Positions 1 to 7,300 of a stretch of 11,990 nucleotides of DNA are shown piece after piece (position 1 is the stretch's first letter; every line of letters begins with the position of its first letter). This DNA comes from Fusobacterium sp. (lineage in GTDB: Bacteria; Fusobacteriota; Fusobacteriia; Fusobacteriales; Fusobacteriaceae). The position numbers were made by a program, and so were the translations under genes. Below the pieces are notes generated by a model. It made no database searches. It had not been told where the DNA came from and was given only the letters and a program-made list of their open reading frames with translations. The stretch lies in NCBI RefSeq assembly GCF_032477075.1, contig NZ_JAWDXO010000073.1, forward strand, positions 1 through 11,990. The letters are read 5' to 3'.

Positions 1-611
1 GAATTGAAATAGGAACAGAAGCAACTCGTACAGGAATTATTGAAACTTGTAAAAAAAGAGAATATATATCACAAAAAGCTTCTAATTACTCAATAGAAGT
101 ACTTGGAGAGAAATTAATAGAAAACTTAGATAAGTTAGAAATTAATTTATATGCTGACAAAACAGTAGAATTCTCAAAAATACTTAAAAAGATATATAAA
201 GGAGAAGCCAAAGTAGAAGAAGCTATAGATATGACAGCAGAAGAACTAAAAGGAATAATATCTAAAGATATAGAACTTGAAAAAATAGATAGAAATGAGT
301 TAAAAGAAGCACTTGGAGAGTGTCCTGTATGTAAAAAACCAGTTTATGAAGGAGAAAAAAACTTTTACTGTAGTGACTACAAAAATTGTGACTTTAAGCT
401 ATGGAAAAAAACTAAGAGATTTTCTGATGAACTTACAATGACAAAAGCAAAAGTAAAATCATTGTTAAGGGGAAAAAAAGCTGTATTTACACTTACTGGA
501 AAAGAAAATAAAAAATTTGAAGGATATCTGAAGCTGGAAATAACAGAAAAAGATGGGAAGAAATATCCTAATCTAAAACTAGATGGATTTCCTGAAAAAA
601 AGAAAAAATAA
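1..611 (+). CDS. topB: DNA topoisomerase III, C-terminal part (5' end outside window)
   Basis: The frame is open from position 3, so the gene starts upstream and only about 202 residues are visible. The first residues include EIGTEATRTGIIE followed by KKREYI, the conserved stretch of type IA topoisomerases just after the active-site domains. The first ATG visible in the window (231) is internal and not the start. A C-terminal zinc-ribbon-like segment follows, with CPVC and then YCSDYKNCDFKLWK, and after it the FTLTGKENKKFEGYLKLE block and a lysine-rich end. The family relaxes and decatenates DNA by cutting one strand; plasmid-borne copies are common in conjugative elements. The catalytic tyrosine lies upstream and cannot be checked. 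Assignment to topoisomerase III rather than I rests on the short tail with a single zinc finger ending in LWK. No obvious intrinsic terminator follows immediately. Confidence 0.85.
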   Translation, partial: IEIGTEATRTGIIETCKKREYISQKASNYSIEVLGEKLIENLDKLEINLYADKTVEFSKILKKIYKGEAKVEEAIDMTAEELKGIISKDIELEKIDRNELKEALGECPVCKKPVYEGEKNFYCSDYKNCDFKLWKKTKRFSDELTMTKAKVKSLLRGKKAVFTLTGKENKKFEGYLKLEITEKDGKKYPNLKLDGFPEKKKK

Positions 612-618
612 TAAATAC

Positions 619-656
619 AATATCTTGGGCTAATTTGTGATTGGCCACAAGATATT
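619..656. repeat. long inverted repeat after the topoisomerase gene
   Basis: AATATCTTG at 619-627 pairs perfectly with CAAGATATT at 648-656. The stem extends by GGC/GCC across a one-base bulge, and the loop is about 12 nt. No T-run follows on either strand, so it is not a standard terminator. It could stabilise the end of the topoisomerase message or be a protein-binding site. Confidence 0.5.
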
Positions 657-682
657 AATACTATAATAGTGCTAAGTGGGAA

Positions 683-706
683 TTAAAAGAAGCCCCAAAG
701 GGGCTT
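683..706 (-). terminator. intrinsic terminator of the 29-residue peptide gene
   Basis: On the minus strand AAGCCCC-TTT-GGGGCTT is a perfect 7-bp stem with a 3-nt loop, followed by TCTTTTAATT. It lies eight bases beyond the stop codon of the small peptide ORF, so the transcription unit is short, about 250 nt from its predicted start near 933. Confidence 0.8.
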
Positions 707-713
707 GAGGTTA

Positions 714-803
714 CTATTTGTTCTTATACCACCACCAAACAACAATGAAGAAAGCAATTGCAATTCCTCCATGAATTGAAAGTGAGTGAATATAGATGTA
801 CAT
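714..803 (-). CDS. 29-residue single-span hydrophobic peptide, type I toxin-like
   Basis: The ORF begins MYIYIHSLSIHGG, continues through a hydrophobic stretch IAIAFFIVVWWW and ends YKNK. It would span a membrane once with a short positive C-terminus. An AAGGAGG ribosome binding site (811-817) sits seven bases before the ATG. A strong minus-strand promoter (940-967) and a terminator right after the stop make it a free-standing unit with a leader of about 130 nt. Short size, hydrophobicity, a strong but structurally blockable ribosome site and a long leader are features of type I toxins, which depolarise membranes when over-translated. I do not recognise the sequence as a named family. No antisense RNA is clearly visible: TTGAAA at 776-781 on the plus strand has only poor -10 candidates downstream. 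A leader-regulated small membrane protein that is not a toxin is the main alternative. Confidence 0.65.
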   Translation of the reverse strand: MYIYIHSLSIHGGIAIAFFIVVWWWYKNK

Positions 804-814
804 AATAGTACCTC

Positions 815-915
815 CTTATATAGTATTTAGTTCTGCCTTGTTCAAGGGCAGAATAAAAGCCCCCAAAAATTGAGGGCTGATATTCTGAACATGAATCTAC
901 TAAATACTACATAAG
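815..915 (-). promoter_or_regulatory. structured leader of the 29-residue peptide mRNA
   Basis: Near the 5' end of the predicted transcript, positions 915-899 (CUUAUGUAGUAUUUAGU) can pair along all 17 bases, with one G-U pair, with positions 831-815. The latter reach into the ribosome binding site. Between the arms lie two hairpins, 858-878 and 831-853. The closed form would partly hide AAGGAGG, so translation is probably gated by refolding, processing or an antisense RNA. Pairing is read directly from the sequence; the regulatory role is inferred. Confidence 0.6.
852..878 (-). terminator. possible attenuator hairpin inside the leader
   Basis: Read on the minus strand, AGCCC and GGGCT form a stem with a loop of about 11 nt, followed at once by TTTTATT. 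This is the form of a weak intrinsic terminator placed before the ribosome binding site. The downstream hairpin TTCTGCC/GGCAGAA (831-853) touches its U-tract and could compete. It may cut transcription before the peptide is reached. Confidence 0.4.
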
Positions 916-939
916 TGCCCCTAAGGGTCTTTCAACTTA

Positions 940-967
940 ATTATATCATATTTACCCAAAAAGTCAA
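940..967 (-). promoter_or_regulatory. sigma-70 type promoter for the 29-residue peptide
   Basis: On the minus strand TTGACT (967-962) and a perfect TATAAT (945-940) are separated by 16 bases. The start point would be near 933. It lies head-to-head with the downstream plus-strand operon, whose first codon is at 992. Confidence 0.7.
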
Positions 968-991
968 AAAATATACAAGGAGGAAAGAAAT

Positions 992-2611
992 ATGGAATTT
1001 TTAGATAATATAAGTAATATGTTTAAAAAAGGAGAAAAAAAAGAAAACAAAGTAAATTTCAAAGGAAATAAAGATGGTTTTTGGAAGGAAGAAAACAGTG
1101 AAGGAACATATAAAAATGGAGTAAAAACTGGACTTTGGAAAGAAAATAGTTATTCAGAAGATGGTGGAATAATACAAAGTGAAGGTTATTATAAAGATGG
1201 AGAAAAAATAGGGATATGGGTAACTAGCTCTAATGAAGGAATAATGAAAATGAATTATATAATTGAAGGAGACAAAAGAACAGATCAAGAACTTTATGAT
1301 AATGAAAAGGTAAAAACAGAAAGAATTTTTCTACAAGGAGAATATCCAGTACAGATAGAGGAAAAAGAGTATGATGAAAATGGAAATATAAAAAGTCATA
1401 AAATCTATACAGAAACAGGGGAACTAGAATCAACTACAAGCAGATATTACTTTGAAAATGGAGTATTGAGATTAGAAAAAACAGAAAAAATAACAGATAC
1501 AGGAAGTATAGTAACATCAGAGGGTTATGAAAAAGATGGAATGTACAGTTCAAAGAAGATTGAATATAAAAATAAAGAAGGAGAAGTAGAACAAAGTAAA
1601 TTTTTATCATATAGAGGAATGGAAAATTTAAGATATATTACAGATGAAAAATTTGAAAAAGAAGGAAGAACATCAAAATCTTTTAGTAAAACAGAAAGCT
1701 TCTATGGTTCAGGAAAAACAAAAAGTGAAGAAATATCTAAGAGAACAGAAACAGAGGCATTTGACAGTACAAAGTTATATAGAGAAGATGGGAAATTAAT
1801 TTATGATTATGAAAAGGTAACAGGAAATGGGAAAATGAATACAATCTTAAATTTTTATGATAAAGAAGGTAATTCAGTAGGAGAAACAAAATATGATAGA
1901 GAAAATCATATTTTAGGAGTAGGGAAATATAATGAAAATGGAGAAAAAGAAGGATTTTGGGGAGAAGGATATTTTAATTCAACTGGTTATTATGGGCTAT
2001 TAGAAATAAAAGATGTTGAAGACTTATTTAAACAAAGTGGAAGTTATACCAATGGGAAGAAAGAAGGTAAATGGAAATCTTATGATGATCATGAAATAGG
2101 AGATCCATATTCAACACAATGTCTGTATAGGACAGAAGCAGAGTATAAAGATGGGAAATTAAATGGAAAAGTAAGTGTTTTTTCCATTGATGGATATGGA
2201 GAAGAAAAAAAACTTTTAGATCTAGAGTATAAGGAAAATAGTTTAGTAAATTATAAATGTCATGATGATGTTCCTGAACATATAGAATTACCAAATAACA
2301 GTGATAGAACTCCTTGGCTTTCTCCTTGTAATGAAAAAGTTAATTTCAGTACTGGAGAATATGCACATAAAATAACTATAGAAGAAAATGGAAATACAAT
2401 TATAGAAAACTATAAGGAAAATTTGCTTGAATCTAAACATATAATAGGGATTGAAGGAGATATAAAAAATTCAATAGAATATTGTAAAGATGGCAAAGTA
2501 ATAAAAGAGATAGATAATCAAGAAAATAAACCAGGAAAAGAAGTTTTAGATAAGAGAAATCCATGGGCTAAAAGCAAAGGTAAAGATAAAGAATCTGAAA
2601 ATGAGAGATAA
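992..2611 (+). CDS. MORN/YwqK-like repeat protein with NPWAKSK tail
   Basis: This 539-residue, strongly charged protein has no signal peptide or membrane span. It contains scattered MORN-like units of the form Y-x-N/D-G-x-K-x-G-x-W. The clearest are around residues 40-51 (YKNGVKTGLWKE), 66-77 (YYKDGEKIGIWV), 312-322 (YNENGEKEGFW), 351-361 (YTNGKKEGKWK) and 385-392. Such repeats form an open beta-meander; in bacteria they occur in YwqK-type antitoxin/immunity proteins and in assorted accessory proteins, so the family name says little about function. The last 17 residues, NPWAKSKGKDKESENER, recur almost unchanged at 8130-8183. The start is supported by AGGAGG eight bases upstream. It heads an operon with the 47-residue ORF, 14 bases downstream, and the ArdC-type gene. 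Role unknown; the context suggests something to do with conjugation or protection of the element. Confidence 0.8.
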   Translation: MEFLDNISNMFKKGEKKENKVNFKGNKDGFWKEENSEGTYKNGVKTGLWKENSYSEDGGIIQSEGYYKDGEKIGIWVTSSNEGIMKMNYIIEGDKRTDQELYDNEKVKTERIFLQGEYPVQIEEKEYDENGNIKSHKIYTETGELESTTSRYYFENGVLRLEKTEKITDTGSIVTSEGYEKDGMYSSKKIEYKNKEGEVEQSKFLSYRGMENLRYITDEKFEKEGRTSKSFSKTESFYGSGKTKSEEISKRTETEAFDSTKLYREDGKLIYDYEKVTGNGKMNTILNFYDKEGNSVGETKYDRENHILGVGKYNENGEKEGFWGEGYFNSTGYYGLLEIKDVEDLFKQSGSYTNGKKEGKWKSYDDHEIGDPYSTQCLYRTEAEYKDGKLNGKVSVFSIDGYGEEKKLLDLEYKENSLVNYKCHDDVPEHIELPNNSDRTPWLSPCNEKVNFSTGEYAHKITIEENGNTIIENYKENLLESKHIIGIEGDIKNSIEYCKDGKVIKEIDNQENKPGKEVLDKRNPWAKSKGKDKESENER

Positions 2612-2625
2612 AATGGAGGGGAATT

Positions 2626-2769
2626 ATGAATAAGAAAATTGAAGAAGCAGCTGAAGAACATAAAAAATGGAAAAATAAAAAAATAATTGTAGAATATGGA
2701 GTTGCTGATGAAGGAGAAATAGTACCATCTTCAGATCTTGAAGGAGGGGCTGAAGATGGAAAAAAATAA
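2626..2769 (+). CDS. 47-residue acidic hypothetical protein
   Basis: The ORF begins MNKKIEEAAEEHKKWKNKK, continues IIVEYGVADEGEIVPSSDLE and ends in an acidic GGAEDGKK. GGAGGGG at 2615-2621 lies a few bases before the ATG. The stop codon of the MORN-repeat gene is 14 bases upstream, and the last 14 bases overlap the start of the ArdC-type gene, whose own ribosome site GGAGGGG (2743-2749) lies inside this ORF. That arrangement suggests translational coupling across the three genes. There is no signal peptide, membrane span or recognisable domain. Coding status rests on spacing, ribosome site and operon logic. Confidence 0.6.
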   Translation: MNKKIEEAAEEHKKWKNKKIIVEYGVADEGEIVPSSDLEGGAEDGKK

Positions 2770-3997
2770 AAAGTCTGCTTTTGAAATAGTAATGGAGGAC
2801 AGAAAAGAAGTCGTAGATGAACTTATAAAAAGTATGGAAGAGGGATATGTAGCAACTAGACAACTGTGGGATAAAATGGCAGTACGACCACAAAATCCAG
2901 TTTCAGAAGTTTATTATAAAGGTGGAAATAGATTTAGGCTTAGTATGGCAGCAGTCAAAAATGGATATAAAGATCCAAGATGGCTGGCAGGTTAAAAAAG
3001 GAGAAAAAGGAGTTTTATGTGAAAAGTGGATCTTCTCCAAGACAGTAAAAGAAAAAGATGAAAAGGGCATTGAAATAGCTACTTCTATGTGTCCAATAAA
3101 AGAAGTTGGACAAGAAGAAGCATACTATAGTCCATCAAAAGATGAAATAGTATTACCACTACGAGAAAGTTTTAAAGATTCTGAATCTTTTTTATCTACT
3201 ACTTTACATGAAATGGTACATAGTACAGGTCATGAAAGTAGACTTAATAGAGGTAAAGGGAATATGTTTGGAAGTCCTGAATATGCAAAAGAAGAGCTTG
3301 TAGCAGAATTAGGATCTGTTTTTTTACAAGGAGATCTAGGAATAAAACTAGAAGGAGAACATTTACAAGATCACAGTAATTATTTAAACTATTGGATAAA
3401 AACATTGAAAGAAGATTATCATGAACTTTTCAGAGCTTGTATAGAGGCTGAAAAGGGATCACAATTTCTCTATAGCAATTACCTGGAAAGAGAAAAAGAG
3501 CAGGTAAAAGCTCTTCAGGAAAAATTGGAGAATAAACCTTTAACAAAGCCACTAGATAAACTACAGGTAATTTTCCATTGGTCTGAAAATGACTTTGGAT
3601 TAGCTGAAGACATGATAAAGAAAAAAATGAGATATCAGGATATGATAAAACTAAAATCAGTCTTTATTATGGTGGAGAATGTATAAAAGAAAAAATCAGA
3701 ATAGATCTGGGAGATCTGGAGTTTGGAAAAGATACTCAAAAAGTTTCAGATGGACTGGAATATAGATTAATGTATTATGTAAAAGATGTGAGAGATAATG
3801 CTCATGAATATTCAGAAATGTCAGAAGTCCTATATGGAGAGAAAAAAAGCAAGGAAGAAATTCTTGCAGACACCAAAGAAATGGAAGATGAAATAAAGGA
3901 TCTGATGAAAGACTTCAGAGAAAGAGAAAATAAATACTTGAAGAGTAAGGATCAGGAAGTAGAAAAAGAAAAAGCTTCAGGAAAGAAAAATCCCTGA
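2756..3997 (+). pseudogene. ArdC-family antirestriction/zincin protein, broken by two frameshifts and an insertion
   Basis: Three pieces of one protein lie in two frames. Piece 1 (2756-2995) has the ArdC N-terminal ssDNA-binding domain: MEKNKKSAFEIV to GGNRFRLSM and GYKDPRW. Piece 2 resumes about 2979 in another frame with GWQVKKGEKG and carries the metalloprotease-like motif HEMVHSTGHESRLNR (HExxH plus a third His) and YAKEELVAELG. It appears to lack internal segments; the usual residues between DPRW and GWQ are missing. Near 3640 one lost base shifts the frame again. Piece 3 (to 3997) continues with the charged domain that often follows in large polyvalent proteins (YYGGECIKEKIRIDLGDLEF). 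ArdC proteins protect incoming plasmid DNA from restriction and are known to travel with the transferred strand. The start at 2756 is chosen for GGAGGGG six bases upstream. The frame ends in TGA inside an 18-bp repeat; joined to 8137 it would run on to 8183. Confidence 0.8.
3979..3996 (+). repeat. 18-bp direct repeat, left copy (end of ArdC pseudogene)
   Basis: AGGAAAGAAAAATCCCTG here is identical to 8120-8137. It encodes GKKNP in frame with the ArdC pseudogene; the next base creates TGA at 3995-3997. It is the probable left boundary of the 4.1-kb inserted segment. Confidence 0.75.
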
Positions 3998-4011
3998 TGA
4001 GAAAATTTGTT

Positions 4012-4042
4012 AAAAAAGCAGGGACACCTGCCAGAGTGTCCC
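4012..4042 (-). terminator. terminator of the 22-residue toxin-like gene
   Basis: On the minus strand GGGACAC and GTGTCCC form a perfect stem with an 8-nt loop, followed by TGCTTTTTT. It begins ten bases after the peptide stop codon, giving a predicted message of about 150 nt. Confidence 0.8.
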
Positions 4043-4051
4043 CACATAAAA

Positions 4052-4120
4052 CTAATATAAGTTTTTAGATAATAACAAAAAGATTACTATCATAGTTAAA
4101 ATTAATATGAACCTTTTCAC
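4052..4120 (-). CDS. 22-residue hydrophobic peptide, candidate type I toxin
   Basis: The ORF starts with GTG, reads MKRFILILTMIVIF, then LLLSKNLY, and stops at TAG. It is a basic start followed by one membrane-spanning stretch. The ribosome site AAAGGAGG (4127-4134) lies six bases upstream and decides the GTG start. Size and pattern recall Ibs-type toxins (short, leucine/isoleucine-rich, ending in Tyr), but I claim resemblance, not homology. The unit is complete: extended -10 promoter, leader of about 40 nt that can mask the ribosome site, ORF, terminator. A divergent RNA of about 60 nt carries 19 nt complementary to codons 4-10 of this ORF. Known type I toxins of this class insert in the inner membrane and dissipate the proton motive force. 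Toxicity here is inferred. Confidence 0.75.
   Translation of the reverse strand: MKRFILILTMIVIFLLLSKNLY
4093..4111 (+). repeat. antisense target: 19-nt direct repeat, copy inside the toxin ORF
   Basis: TAGTTAAAATTAATATGAA here differs at one position (A to G) from 4211-4229. Because the toxin is on the minus strand, the plus-strand RNA carrying the second copy is complementary to the toxin message over all 19 bases; the single difference becomes a G-U pair. Confidence 0.85.
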
Positions 4121-4126
4121 TTAGCA

Positions 4127-4159
4127 CCTCCTTTTACGAGATGTTCAGTTCAAAGGAGG
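4127..4159 (-). promoter_or_regulatory. leader hairpin hiding the toxin ribosome binding site
   Basis: On the toxin mRNA, CCUCCUUU (4159-4152) is a perfect 8-base complement of the ribosome site AAAGGAGG (4134-4127), with a 17-nt loop. It lies only about three bases from the predicted 5' end. The same arm also sits in the loop of an alternative hairpin AGUUC/GAACU (4163-4147), so two exclusive folds exist, one blocked and one open. Confidence 0.7.
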
Positions 4160-4168
4160 AACTTAAAT

Positions 4169-4177
4169 ATTATAACA
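4169..4177 (-). promoter_or_regulatory. extended -10 promoter of the toxin gene
   Basis: Minus-strand TGTTATAAT (4177-4169) is a perfect -10 with the TG extension. The -35 region, 17 bases further on (TAGATT, 4197-4192), is poor. The start point is near 4162. Confidence 0.65.
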
Positions 4178-4206
4178 TTGAATTTAATAAAAATCTATGT
4201 TATAAT
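4178..4206 (+). promoter_or_regulatory. promoter of the divergent small RNA
   Basis: TTGAAT (4178-4183), a 17-base spacer ending in TG-T, and a perfect TATAAT (4201-4206) form a better promoter than the toxin's. The start point would be about 4213. The -10 boxes of the two divergent promoters lie in a perfect 11-bp inverted repeat (4168-4178 and 4197-4207). Confidence 0.75.
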
Positions 4207-4212
4207 AAATTA

Positions 4213-4272
4213 GTTAAAGTTAATATGAAAAACAGGAACAAAAAGACAGGTATGCCAGTATCTGTCTTTTTT
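4213..4272 (+). ncRNA. candidate antisense antitoxin RNA (about 60 nt)
   Basis: The predicted RNA runs from the start point at about 4213 to the T-run of the terminator at 4267-4272. Its 5' end is unpaired and carries the 19-base stretch 4211-4229 complementary to the toxin coding sequence; if transcription starts at 4213, 17 of these bases are present. The rest is mainly terminator. No ORF of note lies inside. This layout of divergent genes with a short 5' antisense region matches zorO-orzO, tisB-istR and shoB-ohsC type I systems of enterobacteria, where the small RNA blocks toxin translation or triggers decay. The sequence itself is unrelated to these as far as I can see. Confidence 0.75.
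4241..4272 (+). terminator. terminator of the small RNA
   Basis: AAAAGACAGGTA (4241-4252) pairs with TATCTGTCTTTT (4259-4270), twelve pairs including one G-U, with a six-base loop and a run of six T at 4267-4272. The A-run on the other side would also let it act on the minus strand. Confidence 0.85.
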
Positions 4273-4319
4273 ATATTATATAAAACATCTTTAAAATTAG
4301 CTAAGGATGCAGTCAAAAA

Positions 4320-4341
4320 GACACTCTTAAACAAGAGTGTC
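4320..4341 (-). terminator. terminator downstream of the YobI-type gene
   Basis: GACACTCTT and AAGAGTGTC form a perfect 9-bp stem with a four-base loop. On the minus strand it is followed by TTTTT (4319-4315). It lies 55 bases beyond the second stop of the NTPase frame (4397) and insulates it from the toxin unit. Confidence 0.8.
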
Positions 4342-4396
4342 TCTGACATAGAAAAAAATCTGTTTTATACCATTTTCATTACAAAATATTAATATT

Positions 4397-7300
4397 TTAA
4401 GAATCTAAAATTTTTTCACACTCTTGAAAAATACTTTTCTTAAAAAAAGAGTTATCCAAGAGTAACCCTTTGATTTTATTGGAAAAGTTGTAAGTAAGGT
4501 CTAATTAATCTATAAATTTTTCTATGTATCTTTTTTTAGTTAAAACTTCATAAAATTCTTCCTTTTCATTAAAATTATCAATAAATTCTTTTTCTTGCAA
4601 CTTTTGTAATAACTTTTCATTAAAATCTGTTTTAGCAATTATAAGAGTAAGCTCTTTTTTAAAAATATCATTATATTCTTTTAAACTCATAAATTTCAAA
4701 TATTTTAGAACTTCTTTTTCATCATTTATTTCTTCTAATAAAGCTATTAAGAAGTTTAATTTTTTATCATCAGATACTTCATTGGAGCTAAAAATTCTTT
4801 TTCTTAACTCTGGAGAAGCAGCTAATAACATGTAATAATCATTATTTATATCTGCAATAGCTACTTCAAATATAATATTTTTTATATTATTATCATATTG
4901 ACTGTATTCTCTTATGAGACTTTCAAATTCTTTTTGATCATAATTATTTTTTAAAATATATTCTTGGATACTTGAAGAATAATCCATATTTGTAATATGA
5001 ATAGGATCATTTGAAAATTTTAGTAATTCTAATTTTACTCTTTCTTCAATATCGCTATTTGATAAAGTTATTAATAGTTCTTCTTGAGAAAAGATGCTTT
5101 CAGACATTATTTCAGTATATAAATTTATGTTATATATGATAAAATAATTTAAGTTGTCTTTATAATTTTCTCTAATTTTTTTTAAGTTTTCAGGGGTCAT
5201 TCTTATAGTTTTCAATTCTATTAATATATCCATTTTTTCTTTAGAAATATTTTCTGGAAAATTTCCATCTTCATAATGCCATTTAAAAGATCCAATTATA
5301 TTTTTATAGATACTATTTTTTAAACTATTGCATATTAAGACAGAATCAAAAAGCTTTTCGGCTATTTCTTCAGGGATAATCTCCTCTATATTTTTAAATG
5401 AAAGAGATTTTTTTTCCAAATTAATAAAATTTATTAAAGTATCACTTAATTCTTGTTTTTCATTGAAATATAAAATTATGTTTTCTTCTGAATATAAAAT
5501 TTTTTCATTTAGTAATAGTTTATCCCAAAGAGAAATATATTCAATAGATGTAATGTTAGAAATAGTTGTTCTTAAAAGTTCAATATATTTTATTTTGTAT
5601 TCTTCATTTATATTTTCATTATTTAAAAGCTTTAATATAACATGCTCTTCATCTTCTATAGTAGAATTACAATTTGCTAAAATAATTTCAACATATGAAT
5701 TAATATTATTCTCAACATAATTATATAACTCTGAAGAACTGTTGTTATACATGCAAGTATAGTTTTTCTTGCTAATTTCATCATTTGATGTAATATCAAA
5801 TATTTCCTTTAACATTAAACTTATATTATAAAAATTTAATTCATACATGGAATTTTTATATATTTCATTAAATAATTCCTTATTAGCAAGAGTATAGTTT
5901 ATTTTTTTAAATTTTATATCTAGCACATTAAATTTTTCTATTAATTTATTTATATTAGGGTTTTCTATTTCTAAATAATCATCTTTTAATTCTATATATT
6001 CTTTTAAAATATTGTCTATATTAATATCGTCTAATAGACTTTCATCGGATGTGTATAAAGTAAGTATTGAATAGTAATGTTCTTCTTTCTTTGAGAATGA
6101 GTTGTTTTCTATTAACTCTTTAAAAAATTCTTTCCAAATAGAGTTTAAATTTTTAACCAAAAACTCCCCTTTTATACCTAAATTAAAAAACTCTTTAATA
6201 AAGCTAAAGTTTTTTGTTTCTTTCAATTGTGTAAGAAAAATAGTTAGTTTATTTTTTTCTTTATCATTTTCTAATAAATTTTCTAATAAATCAAAGTTTA
6301 ATATTTCAATTTCTTCAAAGTCTATATCTCTTAACCTTTCAAGAATTAAATTAGAATTTTTCAATTTGTAATTGTATTCTTTTTTCTCTCTATCTAAAAC
6401 ACTACGTAAGAAAATCTTGTCTTCTTTTGATAAACTATTTTCATAAAAATATGTCATATAGTCAGAATAAGTTTCATCTAAATATCCAGTTCTTATTAAA
6501 TATTTTAATAATTTAAAATAAGAATTTCCTTTCACATCATCAAATCTTTCTATATTATTCAGTTCATCTTTAACTTCCATTTCAAAAATGGTATTAATAT
6601 TTTCTCTTGTTATAATTTTTTTTAAACTTTTATTTAATAATGTTTTTTTGTGATTTTCAATTTTTAATATTTTATTTTGAATTTCAGTTATTTTAGAGAT
6701 TCTATTTTCATCAATAATATTTTTTCGTTCTGAATATTTAACTAAAAAATTTTTCTCTTCTACTGTTCTATAGGTTGCATACTTACCTTCTATATGGTTT
6801 TTTATTATATTTAGTTCATTTGTTGTTATTAAATATTCATCTTTTATTTTATTTATTTCTTCTTTAAGTGTTTCAGCTTTTTCATTAAGAGTTAGAACTT
6901 CACTAGCAATAAACTCTGATTTTTTAGCAAATAAATTATATACAAATCCTTGATTTAATTGTAACTCAGAAAAATCTTTTGGAAAAAGATTCTTATATAT
7001 TATAATTCCAAGCATTTTATTACAATTTATTTCTATAACTTTAAGTTTTTCATAATAAATTTTAAATTCATTATAAACATTTTTTAATAAACGCATATCA
7101 TCAATATATAAGGAAATATCTTGTAAAAAATATTTCTCTAATTTACTTGAATATTCCTCTCCAAATAATTCTAAAATTTTATTATATGAGTTAGAACTAT
7201 CTATTACAGGTATAATTGGAATTATAAAATCAAAAAACTTAGTTCGGTCTTTAGATGTAAAAATGTCATCTTTTAACAGGTATAAAAATTTTAAAATTTT

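Noticed and set aside
619..656. Terminator of the topoisomerase gene
   Set aside because: The stem is good but no T-run follows on the plus strand.
776..806. Plus-strand antisense promoter opposite the 29-residue peptide gene
   Set aside because: TTGAAA is good, but the -10 is either TACATA at 17 bases (3 of 6) or CATAAT at 19 bases; no clear plus-strand terminator follows. Not strong enough to call an antitoxin RNA.
842..892. 16-codon leader peptide (MFRISALNFWGLLFCP) over the attenuator, minus strand
   Set aside because: It has an ATG and overlaps the hairpin as leader peptides do, but no ribosome binding site precedes it.
1230..1433. Minus-strand ORF of 67 codons inside the MORN-repeat gene
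   Set aside because: No ribosome site; leucine/phenylalanine-rich composition is the shadow of the AG-rich coding strand. The same holds for the minus ORFs at 2028-2294 and 2624-2893.
4141..4392. Plus-strand ORF of 83 codons
   Set aside because: It runs through the toxin leader, both divergent promoters, the small RNA and two terminators; the peptide looks random and there is no ribosome site before its ATG.
5328..6371. Plus-strand ORFs at 5328-5720 and 6102-6371
   Set aside because: They are antisense shadows of the NTPase gene, Ser/Phe/Ile-rich with no ribosome sites.
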